A stretch of 64,000 bases of DNA from Shinella daejeonensis (GTDB lineage Bacteria > Pseudomonadota > Alphaproteobacteria > Rhizobiales > Rhizobiaceae): the NCBI RefSeq assembly GCF_024281235.1, contig NZ_JAHWXY010000006.1:62001-126000 (forward strand), in the 5' to 3' direction. Shown here piece by piece: positions 1 to 10,955 of the stretch (position 1 is its first letter; every line of letters begins with the position of its first letter). The translations under genes were made by a program, and so were the position numbers. The notes below the pieces were generated by a model, which saw only the letters and a list, made by a program, of their open reading frames with translations, was not told the DNA's origin and did not search any database.

Positions 1-2030
1 GCGGCATCCACCGCCGCGCGATGATCGTTGCCGGCCAATGGCGCGGAAATCTCCGCAGCCTCGGCGTCTCCCGCGTGTCTTCCGGCGGCGGCGTCCTCTT
101 CCTCGAAGGGGTTCTCGTCGTCGCGCAGGTCGACGGCATCTTCACGCAGGGTCGCAAATTCGCCTGCAAATTCCATGACCGGCATTTCAGCGCGCGGCAT
201 CGTCGCCTCGCGGCGACCGAAATTTTCACGCGGCGCATCGAGCTGCTCCAGCCGTCCGGCGATCTGCACCAGCGTCTCGTGCAGCGCATCGAAAGTGCGG
301 GCGGTGCGCTCCTCGCTCGACCGCGTGAAACCTTCCAGCGCGCGCAGGTCTTCGGCAAGCGCCGAGATCGCCTCCAGATCGGAGCCCGTCACATTGCCGG
401 AGGGAGCCGCATGGCGATAGGCGTCCATGACCGTCTCGGCCGCATGGCGGGCGGCCTCGATGATATATTCATCATTGGTCGCCATATAGTCTTCTATGGT
501 CGCCAGCCGATGGTCCACCTCGGACGGCATGGCCCCCGCCGCGGGCGTGCCGATCAGCGTCGAGAGATTGGCGATCTGCGCTTCGAGGCTGCGCAGCGCC
601 TCCTGATCGCTGGCCGGCGCGCTGCCGGTCGCGTCGAGTCGGTCGGCGATCGCCGAGAGACGGCCTTCCAGATGCGAAAAACGCTCCTCCGGAAACGGAC
701 TGCCGAGCGGCGCGTCCAAGGCGTCGATACGGCGGGCGATCCCGTCGAGCCGGTCGGCGAGCTGGTCGTTGACACTGCCCTGATCGAGCGCCTCGATCTT
801 GCGGGAGATGTCGGACAGGTAATAGGCGAGATCGTCACCGAGCGCCGGGGCCTGACGATTTTCCTCCAGCATGCGCGAGAGATCGTCGATGCGCTCTTCC
901 AGCCGCTGGGCCGCCCGTTCCCCGGCAAGCTCCTCGATACGGCTCGACAACGCCTCCAGCCGCTGGCCGATCGCCTGATCCGGCGCGGGGCTGCGAACGA
1001 GCGTATCGAGATGGCCGGCGAGATCGGCGATGCGGTTTTCCAGCCGCTGCAACGCGGCCGCATCGGTGGCGCCGGACTGCTGCATACGGAAGCTGGCGGC
1101 GATGGCGCGGGTGATCTCGTCCAGCCGGGCATCCAGTCCCGCAAACTGCGAGACGAAGCGGCCGCTGTCGGGTTCGGCGCGGCGCGCGAGCGTATCGACG
1201 GCTTCCGCGATCGATTCGATGCGTCCCTCCAGCGCACGGATCGCCGGCGTTGCGCTGACCGCGTTGATCTGCGCCTTCAACTCGTCGAGCCGGTAGGCGA
1301 GCGCGACGAGTTCGTCCTCGCGCCCCTGATCGGAAGCGGAGATCCTTTCTTCCATGCGGCTCCAGCGATCTTCGACGCGGCGAACGGAATCCTCGCGGGC
1401 GAGCCCGTCGAGCACCGATCGTAATTCGTCGAACTCCGTACGCAGGCCATCCGTCTGGGAAGACTGGCGGCCAAGCTGGCTGATGCCGGCCGAGAGGCGA
1501 TGCAGTTCCTCGCGCAGGCCATCGGTATTGCCGCGCCCTTCCGCAAGCTGACGAATGCCGCGGAATTCGTCCCGAAGCGCCTGCATCTCCCGCTCGAGGC
1601 CTTCGGCGATGTCGCTGCGAAGGTCCTGGCGCAACGAAACGAGCGCGTCGGCGATTTCCTTGACCGGCGCTTGCTCATGCCATCCGGCAAGAGCACTCCT
1701 GGCGCTCTGGCTGCTGGCATAATGATCGGACGAGCGCTGGCGCGGCGCCGGGCGCTGCTGGGCGTTGCGGTCGCGCTCGCGGCCACCCTCGATGGCCCGC
1801 TGTCGCTGCACGATCTCCGACACCGGGTCGTTGCCGAGCGGCAGGCTGCGGGCATTCTCGTAGCGGGCGGGCTCGGCAGGCGGCGGGAACCGGTCGTCGT
1901 TGCGCGACCGCATGTCCCGGCTGCCCGCCATCAATCCCTCGATACGGGCTTCCAGCCCCTCGATCGTCCGGTTCAGCGCATCCAGCGAGGACCTTTCACC
2001 ATGCCGTTGCGGGTTTCGCGATCCGTTCAT
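1..2030 (-). CDS. podJ: Polarity/localization factor PodJ, N-terminal part (3' end outside the window)
   Basis: Reading the minus strand from the ATG at 2030 gives one open frame that runs off position 1, so at least 676 residues are present and the C-terminus is missing. A purine-rich ribosome site (GAGGCG) lies just upstream. The N-terminus (MNGSRNPQRHGERSSLDAL) is followed by a long stretch of heptad-like repeats such as RLEERIDDLSRMLEENRQ and RLDGIARRIDALD, typical of an extended coiled coil. PodJ proteins are polar organizers that recruit cell-cycle and pole-development factors; the known protein has a cytoplasmic coiled coil, one membrane span and a periplasmic peptidoglycan-binding end, the last two being outside the window. 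The call rests on the coiled coil plus the neighbouring acyl-CoA dehydrogenase-fadA-fadB order known from rhizobia. Another long coiled-coil protein remains possible. Confidence 0.75.
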   Translation of the reverse strand, partial: MNGSRNPQRHGERSSLDALNRTIEGLEARIEGLMAGSRDMRSRNDDRFPPPAEPARYENARSLPLGNDPVSEIVQRQRAIEGGRERDRNAQQRPAPRQRSSDHYASSQSARSALAGWHEQAPVKEIADALVSLRQDLRSDIAEGLEREMQALRDEFRGIRQLAEGRGNTDGLREELHRLSAGISQLGRQSSQTDGLRTEFDELRSVLDGLAREDSVRRVEDRWSRMEERISASDQGREDELVALAYRLDELKAQINAVSATPAIRALEGRIESIAEAVDTLARRAEPDSGRFVSQFAGLDARLDEITRAIAASFRMQQSGATDAAALQRLENRIADLAGHLDTLVRSPAPDQAIGQRLEALSSRIEELAGERAAQRLEERIDDLSRMLEENRQAPALGDDLAYYLSDISRKIEALDQGSVNDQLADRLDGIARRIDALDAPLGSPFPEERFSHLEGRLSAIADRLDATGSAPASDQEALRSLEAQIANLSTLIGTPAAGAMPSEVDHRLATIEDYMATNDEYIIEAARHAAETVMDAYRHAAPSGNVTGSDLEAISALAEDLRALEGFTRSSEERTARTFDALHETLVQIAGRLEQLDAPRENFGRREATMPRAEMPVMEFAGEFATLREDAVDLRDDENPFEEEDAAAGRHAGDAEAAEISAPLAGNDHRAAVDA

Positions 2031-2483
2031 CTTTCGCCTCGCTTTGGCGACCCTCCGGGTCGCCGGGAGATGGATTAGACGGCGACGCCGCCGGACGGAC
2101 GCCGCATCATTCCTGAAATCCGGCCGGAGGCTTCCGCCGCCCGCCACCTGTCACGCACGACACGGGAAATGCACCGTTCCCGTCTTCCCGGGCTCCGCCG
2201 TCTCAGCCGGCGAAGGGTGGTGCGGATGATTCCCGATCCCATGCCTTCAAACGCCACAATTCATGAAACATGGTAAACAACGCGTTAAACCGGGCGGGAA
2301 TTTTAACGATTTGCTCATAGACTGCCGCATCGACGCACAGGCCGTACGATTGCAGAACACCGGCGGCAGTCCCCCCGGGGTGAAATTTCGGAGAACCATA
2401 TTTGACGTTTACGCACACGTCAGAATTCCATAGGATCGCCTTCAAGGACCGGACATGGCCGGGGAAATGGTGAGGATCGTAAA
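2031..2483. promoter_or_regulatory. Divergent podJ / fad intergenic region
   Basis: This 453-base gap separates the divergent podJ and acyl-CoA dehydrogenase genes and holds no convincing gene. Two dyads are visible. GTTAAA and TTTAAC form an inverted repeat with 12 bases between (2284-2307); TTAA-type halves fit a CtrA-like site, plausible for a polarity gene, but the spacing is not the classical TTAA-N7-TTAA. TGACGT and ACGTCA form a second inverted repeat (2403-2422), described separately. Confidence 0.5.
2402..2422 (+). promoter_or_regulatory. Palindromic operator candidate upstream of the fad operon
   Basis: The perfect inverted repeat TGACGT-N8-ACGTCA lies about 60 bases before the acyl-CoA dehydrogenase start. 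Its left part also reads as a TTGACG -35 hexamer. The internal string ACGTTTACG resembles the sites of MerR-family regulators of branched-chain and fatty-acid catabolism (LiuR type). Assignment to a particular regulator is inference; a related string (TGACGTTTTCG) occurs at 38059 before the nitronate monooxygenase gene. Confidence 0.4.
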
Positions 2484-4280
2484 ATGCCCGTCTACAAAGC
2501 CCCTGTGAGTGACACACTCTTCATCCTGAACGACGTTCTGTCGATCGGTCGCCATAACGATCTTGCCGGCTTTGCCGATCTGTCGAACGACATGCTGGAG
2601 GCGATCGCCGGCGAGGCGGCGAGGCTGGCGGAGCAAGAACTCCTGCCGCTCAATCTTCCCGGCGACAGGCAGGGCTGCACGCGCCGGGACGACGGCACGG
2701 TGAGCGTTCCCGACGGCTTCCGGGACGCCTACGACCTCTATCGCCAGGGCGGCTGGATCGGCCTTGCCGTACCGGAGGAATTCGGCGGCCAGGGCCTGCC
2801 CTACGTGCTGCACACGGCGGTCGGCGAATATATGTCCTCGGCCAATATGTCGCTGATGATGTATCCGGGCCTCACGCAGGGCGCGATCGCCGCCTTTCTC
2901 GCCCACGGATCCGACGCGCAGAAGGCCATGTGGCTGCCGAAGATGGTGGACGGCAGCTGGACCGGCACGATGAACCTCACCGAGCCCCATTGCGGCACCG
3001 ATCTCGGGCTGCTGCGCACCAGGGCAACGCCGCAGGCCGACGGCTCCTACAGGATTTCCGGACAGAAGATCTTCATCTCCGCCGGCGAACACGACATGTC
3101 GGACAACATCGTGCATCTGGTGCTCGCCCGCATCGAGGGCGCGCCGGACGGCACCAAGGGTCTCTCGCTCTTCATCGTGCCGAAATATCTGTTGAAGGAC
3201 GACGGCGCGCCGGGCGAGCGCAACGCCGTTTCCTGCGGCGCGATCGAACACAAGATGGGCATCCACGGCAATGCCACCTGCGTCATGAACTACGACGAGG
3301 CGACGGGCTATCTGATCGGCGTGGAGAACAGGGGTCTCAACGCCATGTTCGTGATGATGAACGAGGCGCGGCTCGGCGTCGGGCTGCAAGGGCTGGCCAT
3401 TGCGGAGGCCGCTTACCAGAACGCCGCCGCCTATGCCCGCGAGCGCTTGCAGGGGCGCGCGCTTTCCGGCGCGAAGAACCCCGCGGACAAGGCGGACCCG
3501 ATCATCGTCCATCCGGACGTGCGCCGCACTCTGATGACCATCCGGGCGTGGACGGAAGGCGGCCGCGCCTTCACCTTGTGGACCGCGCTGCAATCGGACA
3601 TCGCCCGCCGTTCGCCGGACGAAGCGGCAAGACAGGCGGCCGACGACCTGCTCGGCCTGATGACCCCGATCCTCAAGGGTGTCCTGACCGACAAGGGCTT
3701 CGACCACGCCGTGATGGCCCAGCAGGTTTTCGGCGGCCACGGCTATATCGAGGAGCAGGGCATGAGCCAATATGTGCGCGATGCGCGCATCGCCATGATC
3801 TACGAAGGCGCGAACGGCATTCAGGCGCTCGACCTCGTGGGCCGCAAGCTCGGCCTGAACGGCGGCCGCGCCATCATGGCGCTTTTCAAGGAGATCGGCG
3901 ATTTCTGCGAGGAGAACCGCGACGACGAGACGCTCTCCTTCTTCACCAAGCACCTGAAGAAAGGGCTGAACGACCTTCAGGCGGCCACCATGTGGTTCAT
4001 GCAGAACGCGGTCGCCAAACCGGACAATGCAGGCGCAGGATCGACCGATTACATGCATCTCAGCGGCCTCGTCACCGTGGGTTACATGTGGGCGAGAATG
4101 GCGAAAGCCGCCAATCAGGCTCTTGCCGCAGGCAAAAGCGGGCGCGAAGACGATCTGCGGAACAAGCTGATCACGGCGCGCTTCTTCATGGAGCGGCTGA
4201 TGCCGGAGACCGCATTGCGCCGCACGCGTATCGAGGCGGGCGCAGATTCGACGATGGAGCTTCCGGCGGAGGCGTTCTGA
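2484..4280 (+). CDS. Acyl-CoA dehydrogenase (large, about 600-residue class with C-terminal extension)
   Basis: This 598-residue flavoprotein would catalyse the first, alpha-beta dehydrogenation step of acyl-CoA degradation, passing electrons to ETF. The acyl-CoA dehydrogenase N, M and C domains are followed by an extra C-terminal helical domain, which explains its length against about 380 residues in the short-chain class; DmdC-like 3-methylmercaptopropionyl-CoA dehydrogenases share this layout. The segment IYEGANGIQALD, with Glu441 as probable catalytic base, and the FGGHGYIEEQGMSQYVRD segment are clear. The ATG at 2484 follows a GAGG site. It is the first gene of an operon with fadA and fadB (86 and 13 bases between genes), which favours fatty-acid beta-oxidation over the dimethylsulfoniopropionate pathway. 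The exact chain-length preference cannot be read from sequence. Confidence 0.9.
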   Translation: MPVYKAPVSDTLFILNDVLSIGRHNDLAGFADLSNDMLEAIAGEAARLAEQELLPLNLPGDRQGCTRRDDGTVSVPDGFRDAYDLYRQGGWIGLAVPEEFGGQGLPYVLHTAVGEYMSSANMSLMMYPGLTQGAIAAFLAHGSDAQKAMWLPKMVDGSWTGTMNLTEPHCGTDLGLLRTRATPQADGSYRISGQKIFISAGEHDMSDNIVHLVLARIEGAPDGTKGLSLFIVPKYLLKDDGAPGERNAVSCGAIEHKMGIHGNATCVMNYDEATGYLIGVENRGLNAMFVMMNEARLGVGLQGLAIAEAAYQNAAAYARERLQGRALSGAKNPADKADPIIVHPDVRRTLMTIRAWTEGGRAFTLWTALQSDIARRSPDEAARQAADDLLGLMTPILKGVLTDKGFDHAVMAQQVFGGHGYIEEQGMSQYVRDARIAMIYEGANGIQALDLVGRKLGLNGGRAIMALFKEIGDFCEENRDDETLSFFTKHLKKGLNDLQAATMWFMQNAVAKPDNAGAGSTDYMHLSGLVTVGYMWARMAKAANQALAAGKSGREDDLRNKLITARFFMERLMPETALRRTRIEAGADSTMELPAEAF

Positions 4281-4365
4281 CGCCTGCCCGCAGCCGGCCG
4301 GAAGGCGTAGAGTCGCCTCCGGCGCAGATTCGACGGCGCTCACGCGCCTCCAGGGAGAAAGATCA

Positions 4366-5574
<1,209 letters not shown>

Positions 5575-5587
5575 TCCGGAGGAAGAC

Positions 5588-7795
5588 ATGAGCTACGAGA
5601 ACTTCACCATCGAGACCGACGCCGACGGCATCGCGCTCATCACCTGGGACATGCCCGGCAAATCGATGAACGTCTTCACCGCCGCAGTGATGGATGAGCT
5701 GGACGGGATCATCGACACCGTCGCCGCCGATGGCGGGATCAAGGGCGTCGTCATCACCTCCGGCAAATCCTCCTTCTCCGGCGGCGCCGACCTTTCGATG
5801 ATCCAGTCGATGTTCACCTTCCAGCAGGCGGAAAAGGCGAAGGACCCCGCAGGCGCGGCAGAAAAGCTGTTTGCGCTGACGGGCCGGATGAGCGCGCTCT
5901 TCCGCAAGCTTGAAACCTGCGGCAAGCCGTGGGTTTCGGCGATCAACGGCACCTGCATGGGCGGCGCCTTCGAAATGTCGCTGGCCTGCCACGGCCGCGT
6001 CGCCTCGAACGCCGGATCGGTGAAGATCGCGCTGCCCGAGGTCAAGGTCGGCATCTTCCCCGGCGCCGGCGGCACCCAGCGCGTGCCGAGACTCGCCAAT
6101 GCGCAGGACGCCCTCCAGATGATGACCACCGGCCAGTCGCTGACCGGCGCGCGCGCCCGGGCAATGGGGCTCGTCCATCAGGTCGTCGAGCCCGGGCAAC
6201 TGATCCCGGCGGCGAAGCAGATGATCAAGGATGGCCTCAAGCCCGTCCAGCCGTGGGACGAAAAGGGCTTCAAGGCGCCCGGCGGCGGCATCTGGACGCC
6301 GGCCTCCGCCCAGCTCTGGCCGGCCGCGCCGGCGATCCTGCGCCGCGAGACGGCGGGCAACTATCCGGGCGCGCTTGCAATTCTCAAATGCGTCTATGAA
6401 GGCCTTCAGGTGCCCTTCGACACCGGGCTGAGGATCGAGCAGCGCTATTTCACCCATATTCTCCAGACGACCGAAGCCTTCTCGATGATCCGGTCGCTCT
6501 TCATCTCCATGCAGGAACTCGGCAAGGGCGCGCGCCGCCCGGCCGGCCAGCCGAAGGCGGAATTTGGCAAGATCGCCGTGGTCGGCGCGGGCTTCATGGG
6601 AGCCTCCATCGCCTATGTGACGGCGGCCGCCGGCATTCCGGTGGTCCTCATCGACCGCGACCAGGAAGCCGCCGACAAGGGCAGGAGCGTCTCCGCAGGC
6701 CTCGTCGCCGGAGCGGTGGGCAAGGGCCGCCTGACGCAGGAGGACGGCGAAACGCTGCTTTCCCGCATCACGCCCACCGCCGATTATGCGGCACTCGCCG
6801 ACGCCGATCTCGTCATCGAGGCGGTCTTCGAGGACCGCACGGTGAAGAAGGAGGTGACGGAGAAGATCGAGGCGGTGCTGAAGGCGGACGCGATCTTCGC
6901 CTCCAACACATCGACCTTGCCGATCACCGGCCTTGCCGGGAACTCGAAGCGCCCCGGCCAGTTCATCGGGATCCATTTCTTCTCGCCGGTCGAGAAGATG
7001 ATGCTGGTGGAGGTGATCCTCGGCAAGGAGACGGGAGACCGGGCGCTTGCCACCGCGCTCGATTATGTCGCCGCAATCCGCAAGACACCGATCGTCGTCA
7101 ACGATACGCGCGGCTTCTACGTCAACCGCTGCGTCTTCCGCTATATGGCCGAGGCCTACGACATGCTGATCGAAGGCGTGCCGGCGGCGATAATCGAGAA
7201 TGCCGCCCGGATGGCCGGCATGCCGGTCGGCCCGCTGTCGCTCAACGACGAGGTCGCCGTCGACCTCTCCTACAAGATCTTCAAGGCCTCCGTCGCCGAT
7301 CTCGGACCGCAATCGGTCGATCCGCGCCATATGGAGCTGGTGACGAAACTGGTGGAAGGCGAAGGCCGCCTCGGCCGCAAGGCCGGCAAGGGCTTCTACG
7401 ACTACCCGCCGAAGCCGGCGAAGAAGAAGCTGTGGCCCGGCCTGAAGGACCTTTATCCGCAGCAGAAGCCGGAAGACGTGGACATATCGGTTCTCAAGCA
7501 GCGCCTGCTCGTCACCATCGCGCTGGAAGCGGCCCGCACCATGGAGGAAGGCATCGTCACCGATCCGCGCGAGGCCGATGTCGGATCGATCCTCGGCTTC
7601 GGTTTCGCACCCTATACCGGCGGCACGCTCTCCTATATCGACGGCATGGGCGTGCAGGTCTTCACGGATCTCTGCGAGACGCTTGCAGCACGCTACGGCG
7701 AGCACTTCCGGCCGACGCCGCTGCTCAGGGAGATGGCCTCCAGGGGCGAGACCTTCTATGGCCGTTTCGGCGGGACGGGACGCAAGGCGGCCTGA
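5588..7795 (+). CDS. fadB: Bifunctional enoyl-CoA hydratase / 3-hydroxyacyl-CoA dehydrogenase
   Basis: This 735-residue protein joins the two middle steps of beta-oxidation. The N-terminal crotonase domain shows the oxyanion-hole segment [10 protein letters not shown] and the stretch [19 protein letters not shown] followed by [21 protein letters not shown]. The NAD-binding dehydrogenase domain begins near residue 327 with [18 protein letters not shown], a Rossmann GxGxxG motif, followed by the 3HCDH C-terminal domains with the SNTSTLPIT and [15 protein letters not shown] segments. The length agrees with FadB/FadJ-type alpha subunits. It is the last gene of the operon and, with FadA, would form the trifunctional complex. 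Confidence 0.93.
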   Translation: MSYENFTIETDADGIALITWDMPGKSMNVFTAAVMDELDGIIDTVAADGGIKGVVITSGKSSFSGGADLSMIQSMFTFQQAEKAKDPAGAAEKLFALTGRMSALFRKLETCGKPWVSAINGTCMGGAFEMSLACHGRVASNAGSVKIALPEVKVGIFPGAGGTQRVPRLANAQDALQMMTTGQSLTGARARAMGLVHQVVEPGQLIPAAKQMIKDGLKPVQPWDEKGFKAPGGGIWTPASAQLWPAAPAILRRETAGNYPGALAILKCVYEGLQVPFDTGLRIEQRYFTHILQTTEAFSMIRSLFISMQELGKGARRPAGQPKAEFGKIAVVGAGFMGASIAYVTAAAGIPVVLIDRDQEAADKGRSVSAGLVAGAVGKGRLTQEDGETLLSRITPTADYAALADADLVIEAVFEDRTVKKEVTEKIEAVLKADAIFASNTSTLPITGLAGNSKRPGQFIGIHFFSPVEKMMLVEVILGKETGDRALATALDYVAAIRKTPIVVNDTRGFYVNRCVFRYMAEAYDMLIEGVPAAIIENAARMAGMPVGPLSLNDEVAVDLSYKIFKASVADLGPQSVDPRHMELVTKLVEGEGRLGRKAGKGFYDYPPKPAKKKLWPGLKDLYPQQKPEDVDISVLKQRLLVTIALEAARTMEEGIVTDPREADVGSILGFGFAPYTGGTLSYIDGMGVQVFTDLCETLAARYGEHFRPTPLLREMASRGETFYGRFGGTGRKAA

Positions 7796-7821
7796 CGGTC
7801 GCCATCGCTTGAACGGCCGGC

Positions 7822-7854
7822 GGGAGCGCCGTCACGACGGTTTCGGCGCTCCTG
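7822..7854. terminator. Hairpin between convergent fadB and kinase genes
   Basis: GGAGCGCCG (from about 7823) can pair with CGGCGCTCC (to about 7853) across a 13-base loop, at the junction where fadB and the minus-strand kinase operon converge. It overlaps the last codons of the kinase gene and lacks a long T-run, so efficient intrinsic termination is uncertain. Confidence 0.35.
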
Positions 7855-8887
7855 CAAGAAAGAAGCGCAATTCGGCCCGGGTCCCGACACGCCGGGGCAC
7901 ATAGTCGAGCGTCGTACCGAGGTTCATCGCCATCGCGCCGATGATCTTCGTGCCGAGCCCGGTGCCCTTCACCGTACCCTGTCCGTTCCAGCCGACGCCA
8001 TCGTCCTCGACCGCAAGGAGCGCGCTTTCTCCGTCGAGGCTGGAAAATGTCACGCAGACCTCCCCGCCTTCCACGTCATAGGCATATTTGAAGGCGTTGG
8101 TCACCAGTTCGGTGACGATGACGCCGAGCGATACGGCGCGGTCGGTGGGCACGCTGAGCGGCTCCAGCCGGCGCGCCAGCCGCACTCTGGTGCCCTCCCC
8201 GCGCATGGAAGCGTCAAGCTCGCTGAGAAGCGTATTGAGATAGGCGGCGGCGTCGACGTTGCGGACGTCTTCCGACGTATAGAGCCGCCGGTGAATGCCG
8301 GCGATGGCGGTGATGCGCGCCTGGGTTTCGGCAAGTGCCGCCTTCACCGTCTCATCCGCAGTCCCCGAAATCTGCAATCTTATCAGAGCGGCGGCCAGCG
8401 CCAGCGAATTGCCGACGCGATGGTTCACCTCGGCCAGCAGCACTTCCGCGCGTTCCTTCGCCTGCTTGATCTCCAGATCGGCCTGCAACTTGGCACGCTT
8501 CAGCGCGGCGGTTTCCAGCGCCTGCCCGACGGCGCTGGCCAACAGCGGCATGAACTCGTCGCCAACCGTCTTGACGACATAGTCGGCCGCACCGGCCTTC
8601 AGCGCCTCGATGGCGACCTGAGCCTCGTTGGAGCCCGTCACATAGACGACCGGCGCCGCCCCCGGCATGCCTACGATCTCCTTGAGGAAGGAAAGCCCCG
8701 TGCCGGATTTCAGGAAATGATCGAGAACGACGACATCCAAGTCGCCATCGGCCAGCATCGCCCGCCCTTCCTCGACATCCTCGGCATGCAGCAGATCGTA
8801 GCCGTAGCGATGAAACACCTTCTGGACGAGACGCGCCAGGATCGGGTCGTCTTCGACATAGAGAACACGCAGGGAGCCGTCCGTCAT
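7832..8887 (-). CDS. Receiver-histidine kinase fusion protein (HisKA_2/HWE-like)
   Basis: The 351-residue product has an N-terminal receiver domain (acidic pair in YVEDD, phospho-acceptor Asp56 in VVVLDHF, conserved Lys in DYVVKT), a short coiled-coil linker, then an H-box [10 protein letters not shown] with His156, and a HATPase domain containing [11 protein letters not shown] and DDGVGWNG. That H-box is typical of the HisKA_2/HWE kinase families abundant in alphaproteobacteria, which often feed general stress or light signalling. No membrane segment is present, so it is cytosolic and probably activated by phosphorylation of its own receiver. Its ATG follows the stop codon of the upstream response regulator with no bases between, indicating translational coupling. 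The output partner is unknown. Confidence 0.88.
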   Translation of the reverse strand: MTDGSLRVLYVEDDPILARLVQKVFHRYGYDLLHAEDVEEGRAMLADGDLDVVVLDHFLKSGTGLSFLKEIVGMPGAAPVVYVTGSNEAQVAIEALKAGAADYVVKTVGDEFMPLLASAVGQALETAALKRAKLQADLEIKQAKERAEVLLAEVNHRVGNSLALAAALIRLQISGTADETVKAALAETQARITAIAGIHRRLYTSEDVRNVDAAAYLNTLLSELDASMRGEGTRVRLARRLEPLSVPTDRAVSLGVIVTELVTNAFKYAYDVEGGEVCVTFSSLDGESALLAVEDDGVGWNGQGTVKGTGLGTKIIGAMAMNLGTTLDYVPRRVGTRAELRFFLAGAPKPS

Positions 8888-9334
8888 CTATTGGGTCTCG
8901 GGTATCTGGATCACGGAGAAGAACAGGCCGAGCTGACGGATCGCATTGGCGAAATTGTCGTATTCGACCGGCTTGGTAATATAGACATTCGCTCCCAGAT
9001 CGTAGCAGCGCTGGATTTCGCGCTCGTCGTCCGTCGTCGTCAGGATGACGATCGGCAGGCGTTTGGTATGCACGTTGGTCTTGATCTTTTGCAGGATATC
9101 GATGCCGGACATGTCCGGCAGATTGAGATCGAGGAGGATCAGCAGGAAGCGGCCGGCACTCACGAGGCCGGAGCGGTCCTCGCCCAGAACGAAATCCAGC
9201 GCGTCCGAACCGTTGGTGAAAGGCACGACCTCGTTGTGCACGCCCGCGCGGCGGATGTTCTTCTCGATGAGGCGCGCGTGACCCTCGTCATCCTCGACCA
9301 TGACGATGGTGACTTCCTTGCCCAAACCATTCAT
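8888..9334 (-). CDS. Single-domain response regulator (Rcp1-like)
   Basis: A 148-residue receiver with no output domain. Asp69 in LLILLDLNLPDMSG is the phospho-acceptor, the acidic pocket is VEDDEGHARLIEKN, and the conserved Lys lies in VYITKPVEYDNF. The family resembles cyanobacterial Rcp1 and rhizobial partners of bacteriophytochrome-like kinases, which act as phosphate shuttles. Its start overlaps the stop of the CHASE3 kinase by four bases (ATGA), and its stop abuts the ATG of the receiver-kinase fusion. This makes it a likely phosphorelay link between the two kinases. Confidence 0.88.
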   Translation of the reverse strand: MNGLGKEVTIVMVEDDEGHARLIEKNIRRAGVHNEVVPFTNGSDALDFVLGEDRSGLVSAGRFLLILLDLNLPDMSGIDILQKIKTNVHTKRLPIVILTTTDDEREIQRCYDLGANVYITKPVEYDNFANAIRQLGLFFSVIQIPETQ

Positions 9335-10827
9335 GTCTGCAAACTCCTGACTATCTTGCTGAGATCGTGCGGGAGAAAAAGCGCGAAAGTCGTGCCCTTC
9401 CCGGGTTCGGATCGAACGGTGATATCGCCGCCGAGATTACGCATCAGCGAGCGCACATGCGCAAGGCCGATCCCTTCGCCCGGCTTGTCCTGCGTGCCGG
9501 AGCGGCGGAAAAGCTCGAATATCCGCTCGTGATCCTCCGGCGCGATGCCGCGGCCGTTATCCGTGAATTCGATGGTGACGCCGGCGCGGCCCCGATTGGC
9601 CGAACGCACGGAAATCCGCAGCGGCCGCCCGGTCGAGCGGTATTTTATGGCATTGTCGAAGAGATTGCCGAAAACCTGCTCCAGCGACAGGCGATCGGAA
9701 ACGACCGACGGCAGGGAGGCGGCGACTTCGATTGCGCCATCGGCCTCGGCCACCTGATGGGCGACCGCGGCGGCGCCCGCCTCGGCCAGCGCCTTGAGAT
9801 CGACGCGCTCGAACCTCAGTTCGCGGCGACCGTCACGGGAAATCTTCAGGATGGCGTTGATGAGCGAATCCATCTTCTTGGTGGAGGAACGGATAAAGCC
9901 GATCGCCTCGGGAAGGTCTTCCTCCGCTGCCCGCCGCGCCTCCAGGATATCGCCCTCGCCCGGTTTCCTGCCGTCAGCGAGCACATAGGCCCGGATCGCA
10001 TCGAGGGAGGCTTGCAACTCGCTGGTGAAGCCCATGATGTTGACGAGCGGCGCACGCAGGTCATGCGTGACGATATAGGCAAAGCGCTGAACCTCCTGAT
10101 TGGCGCGGATCAGCTCCTGCGTACGCTCGTCGACCCGGCGTTCCAGCGAGGTGTTCAGCAGTTCCACTTCCCGCCGTGCGGCGAGAATATCGCGGGTATA
10201 CTGGCCGATAACGACGATGGCGACGGCGATGATGGCGACGAGGGCGATGGCGCCGACGACAGTCGTCCATTGCAACGCCTCGGCCGAACGTAGCGTGTCG
10301 GCGACATTTTCCTGAAGGTTTTCCTCCGCCCCGGAGATGATGGCGGAAAGCCGCGCGCGAAGCTCGTCCATCAGGACGCGCCCGCGGTCATTATGCACGA
10401 TCGCGATGGCTTCCGCCGTCCGTCCCTGTTCGGCGAGGTCCACGGTGTTTGCAAGCTCGACGAGCTTTTCGGACAGAAGCGGGTCGATATCGCCAACCTG
10501 CGCGGCATATTCCGGAAGGGCGGCGGCGTGCGCGTTCAGTTCCTGCCGTTTCTCGGCGATCGCCTGCAACGCCTCGTCGTAGGGTTTGCGGAAAGCCGGA
10601 TCGGTCGTCAGAAGGAAGCCGCGCTGCCCGGTTTCGGCTTCCTGCAACGTGGAGAGAAGGTCCGCGGCGGCGCTGCGCACCAGGCGCACTTCCACCACAT
10701 CGGAAAAAGTGCCGTTCACCTTGTTGGCAAGCCAGAGCGACGCACCGACGATGCCCAGAAGCGCGACCATGCCGGCGATGAGCAGCAAGAGCGTCGAGCG
10801 AACGAAGGCGGCATTCGATATCGGCAT
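9331..10827 (-). CDS. Membrane sensor histidine kinase with CHASE3 domain
   Basis: This 498-residue kinase has a transmembrane helix near residues 11-33, a periplasmic CHASE3-type helical sensor (LQEAETGQRGFLLTTDPAFRKPY in two consecutive parts), a second helix near 188-208, a coiled coil, the H-box FAYIVTHDLRAPL with His255, and a HATPase domain with N-box NLFDNAIKY and G-boxes DNGRGIAPEDH and GEGIGLAHVR. CHASE3 kinases sense unknown extracellular cues. A GGGGGA ribosome site lies just before the ATG. It is the first gene of the three-gene signalling operon and probably its input. The H-box is of the phytochrome-like HisKA class, unlike the downstream fusion kinase. Confidence 0.9.
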   Translation of the reverse strand: MPISNAAFVRSTLLLLIAGMVALLGIVGASLWLANKVNGTFSDVVEVRLVRSAAADLLSTLQEAETGQRGFLLTTDPAFRKPYDEALQAIAEKRQELNAHAAALPEYAAQVGDIDPLLSEKLVELANTVDLAEQGRTAEAIAIVHNDRGRVLMDELRARLSAIISGAEENLQENVADTLRSAEALQWTTVVGAIALVAIIAVAIVVIGQYTRDILAARREVELLNTSLERRVDERTQELIRANQEVQRFAYIVTHDLRAPLVNIMGFTSELQASLDAIRAYVLADGRKPGEGDILEARRAAEEDLPEAIGFIRSSTKKMDSLINAILKISRDGRRELRFERVDLKALAEAGAAAVAHQVAEADGAIEVAASLPSVVSDRLSLEQVFGNLFDNAIKYRSTGRPLRISVRSANRGRAGVTIEFTDNGRGIAPEDHERIFELFRRSGTQDKPGEGIGLAHVRSLMRNLGGDITVRSEPGKGTTFALFLPHDLSKIVRSLQT

Positions 10828-10955
10828 TCCATTCCCCCGCGTCCGGGACGCCTTCGCTGCGCCCGCAACAGACCGACCATATAATGACCGGATCGACTTG
10901 CAACCTGTGCAACCTCATACACCCCGATTTTCCGGCGCTTCGAGGGGTATTTGCG

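Noticed and set aside
21-1424. Long plus-strand open frame of 467 codons
   Set aside because: It is antisense to the continuous podJ frame; its sequence is Arg/Gly-rich without any domain, typical of a shadow in GC-rich DNA.
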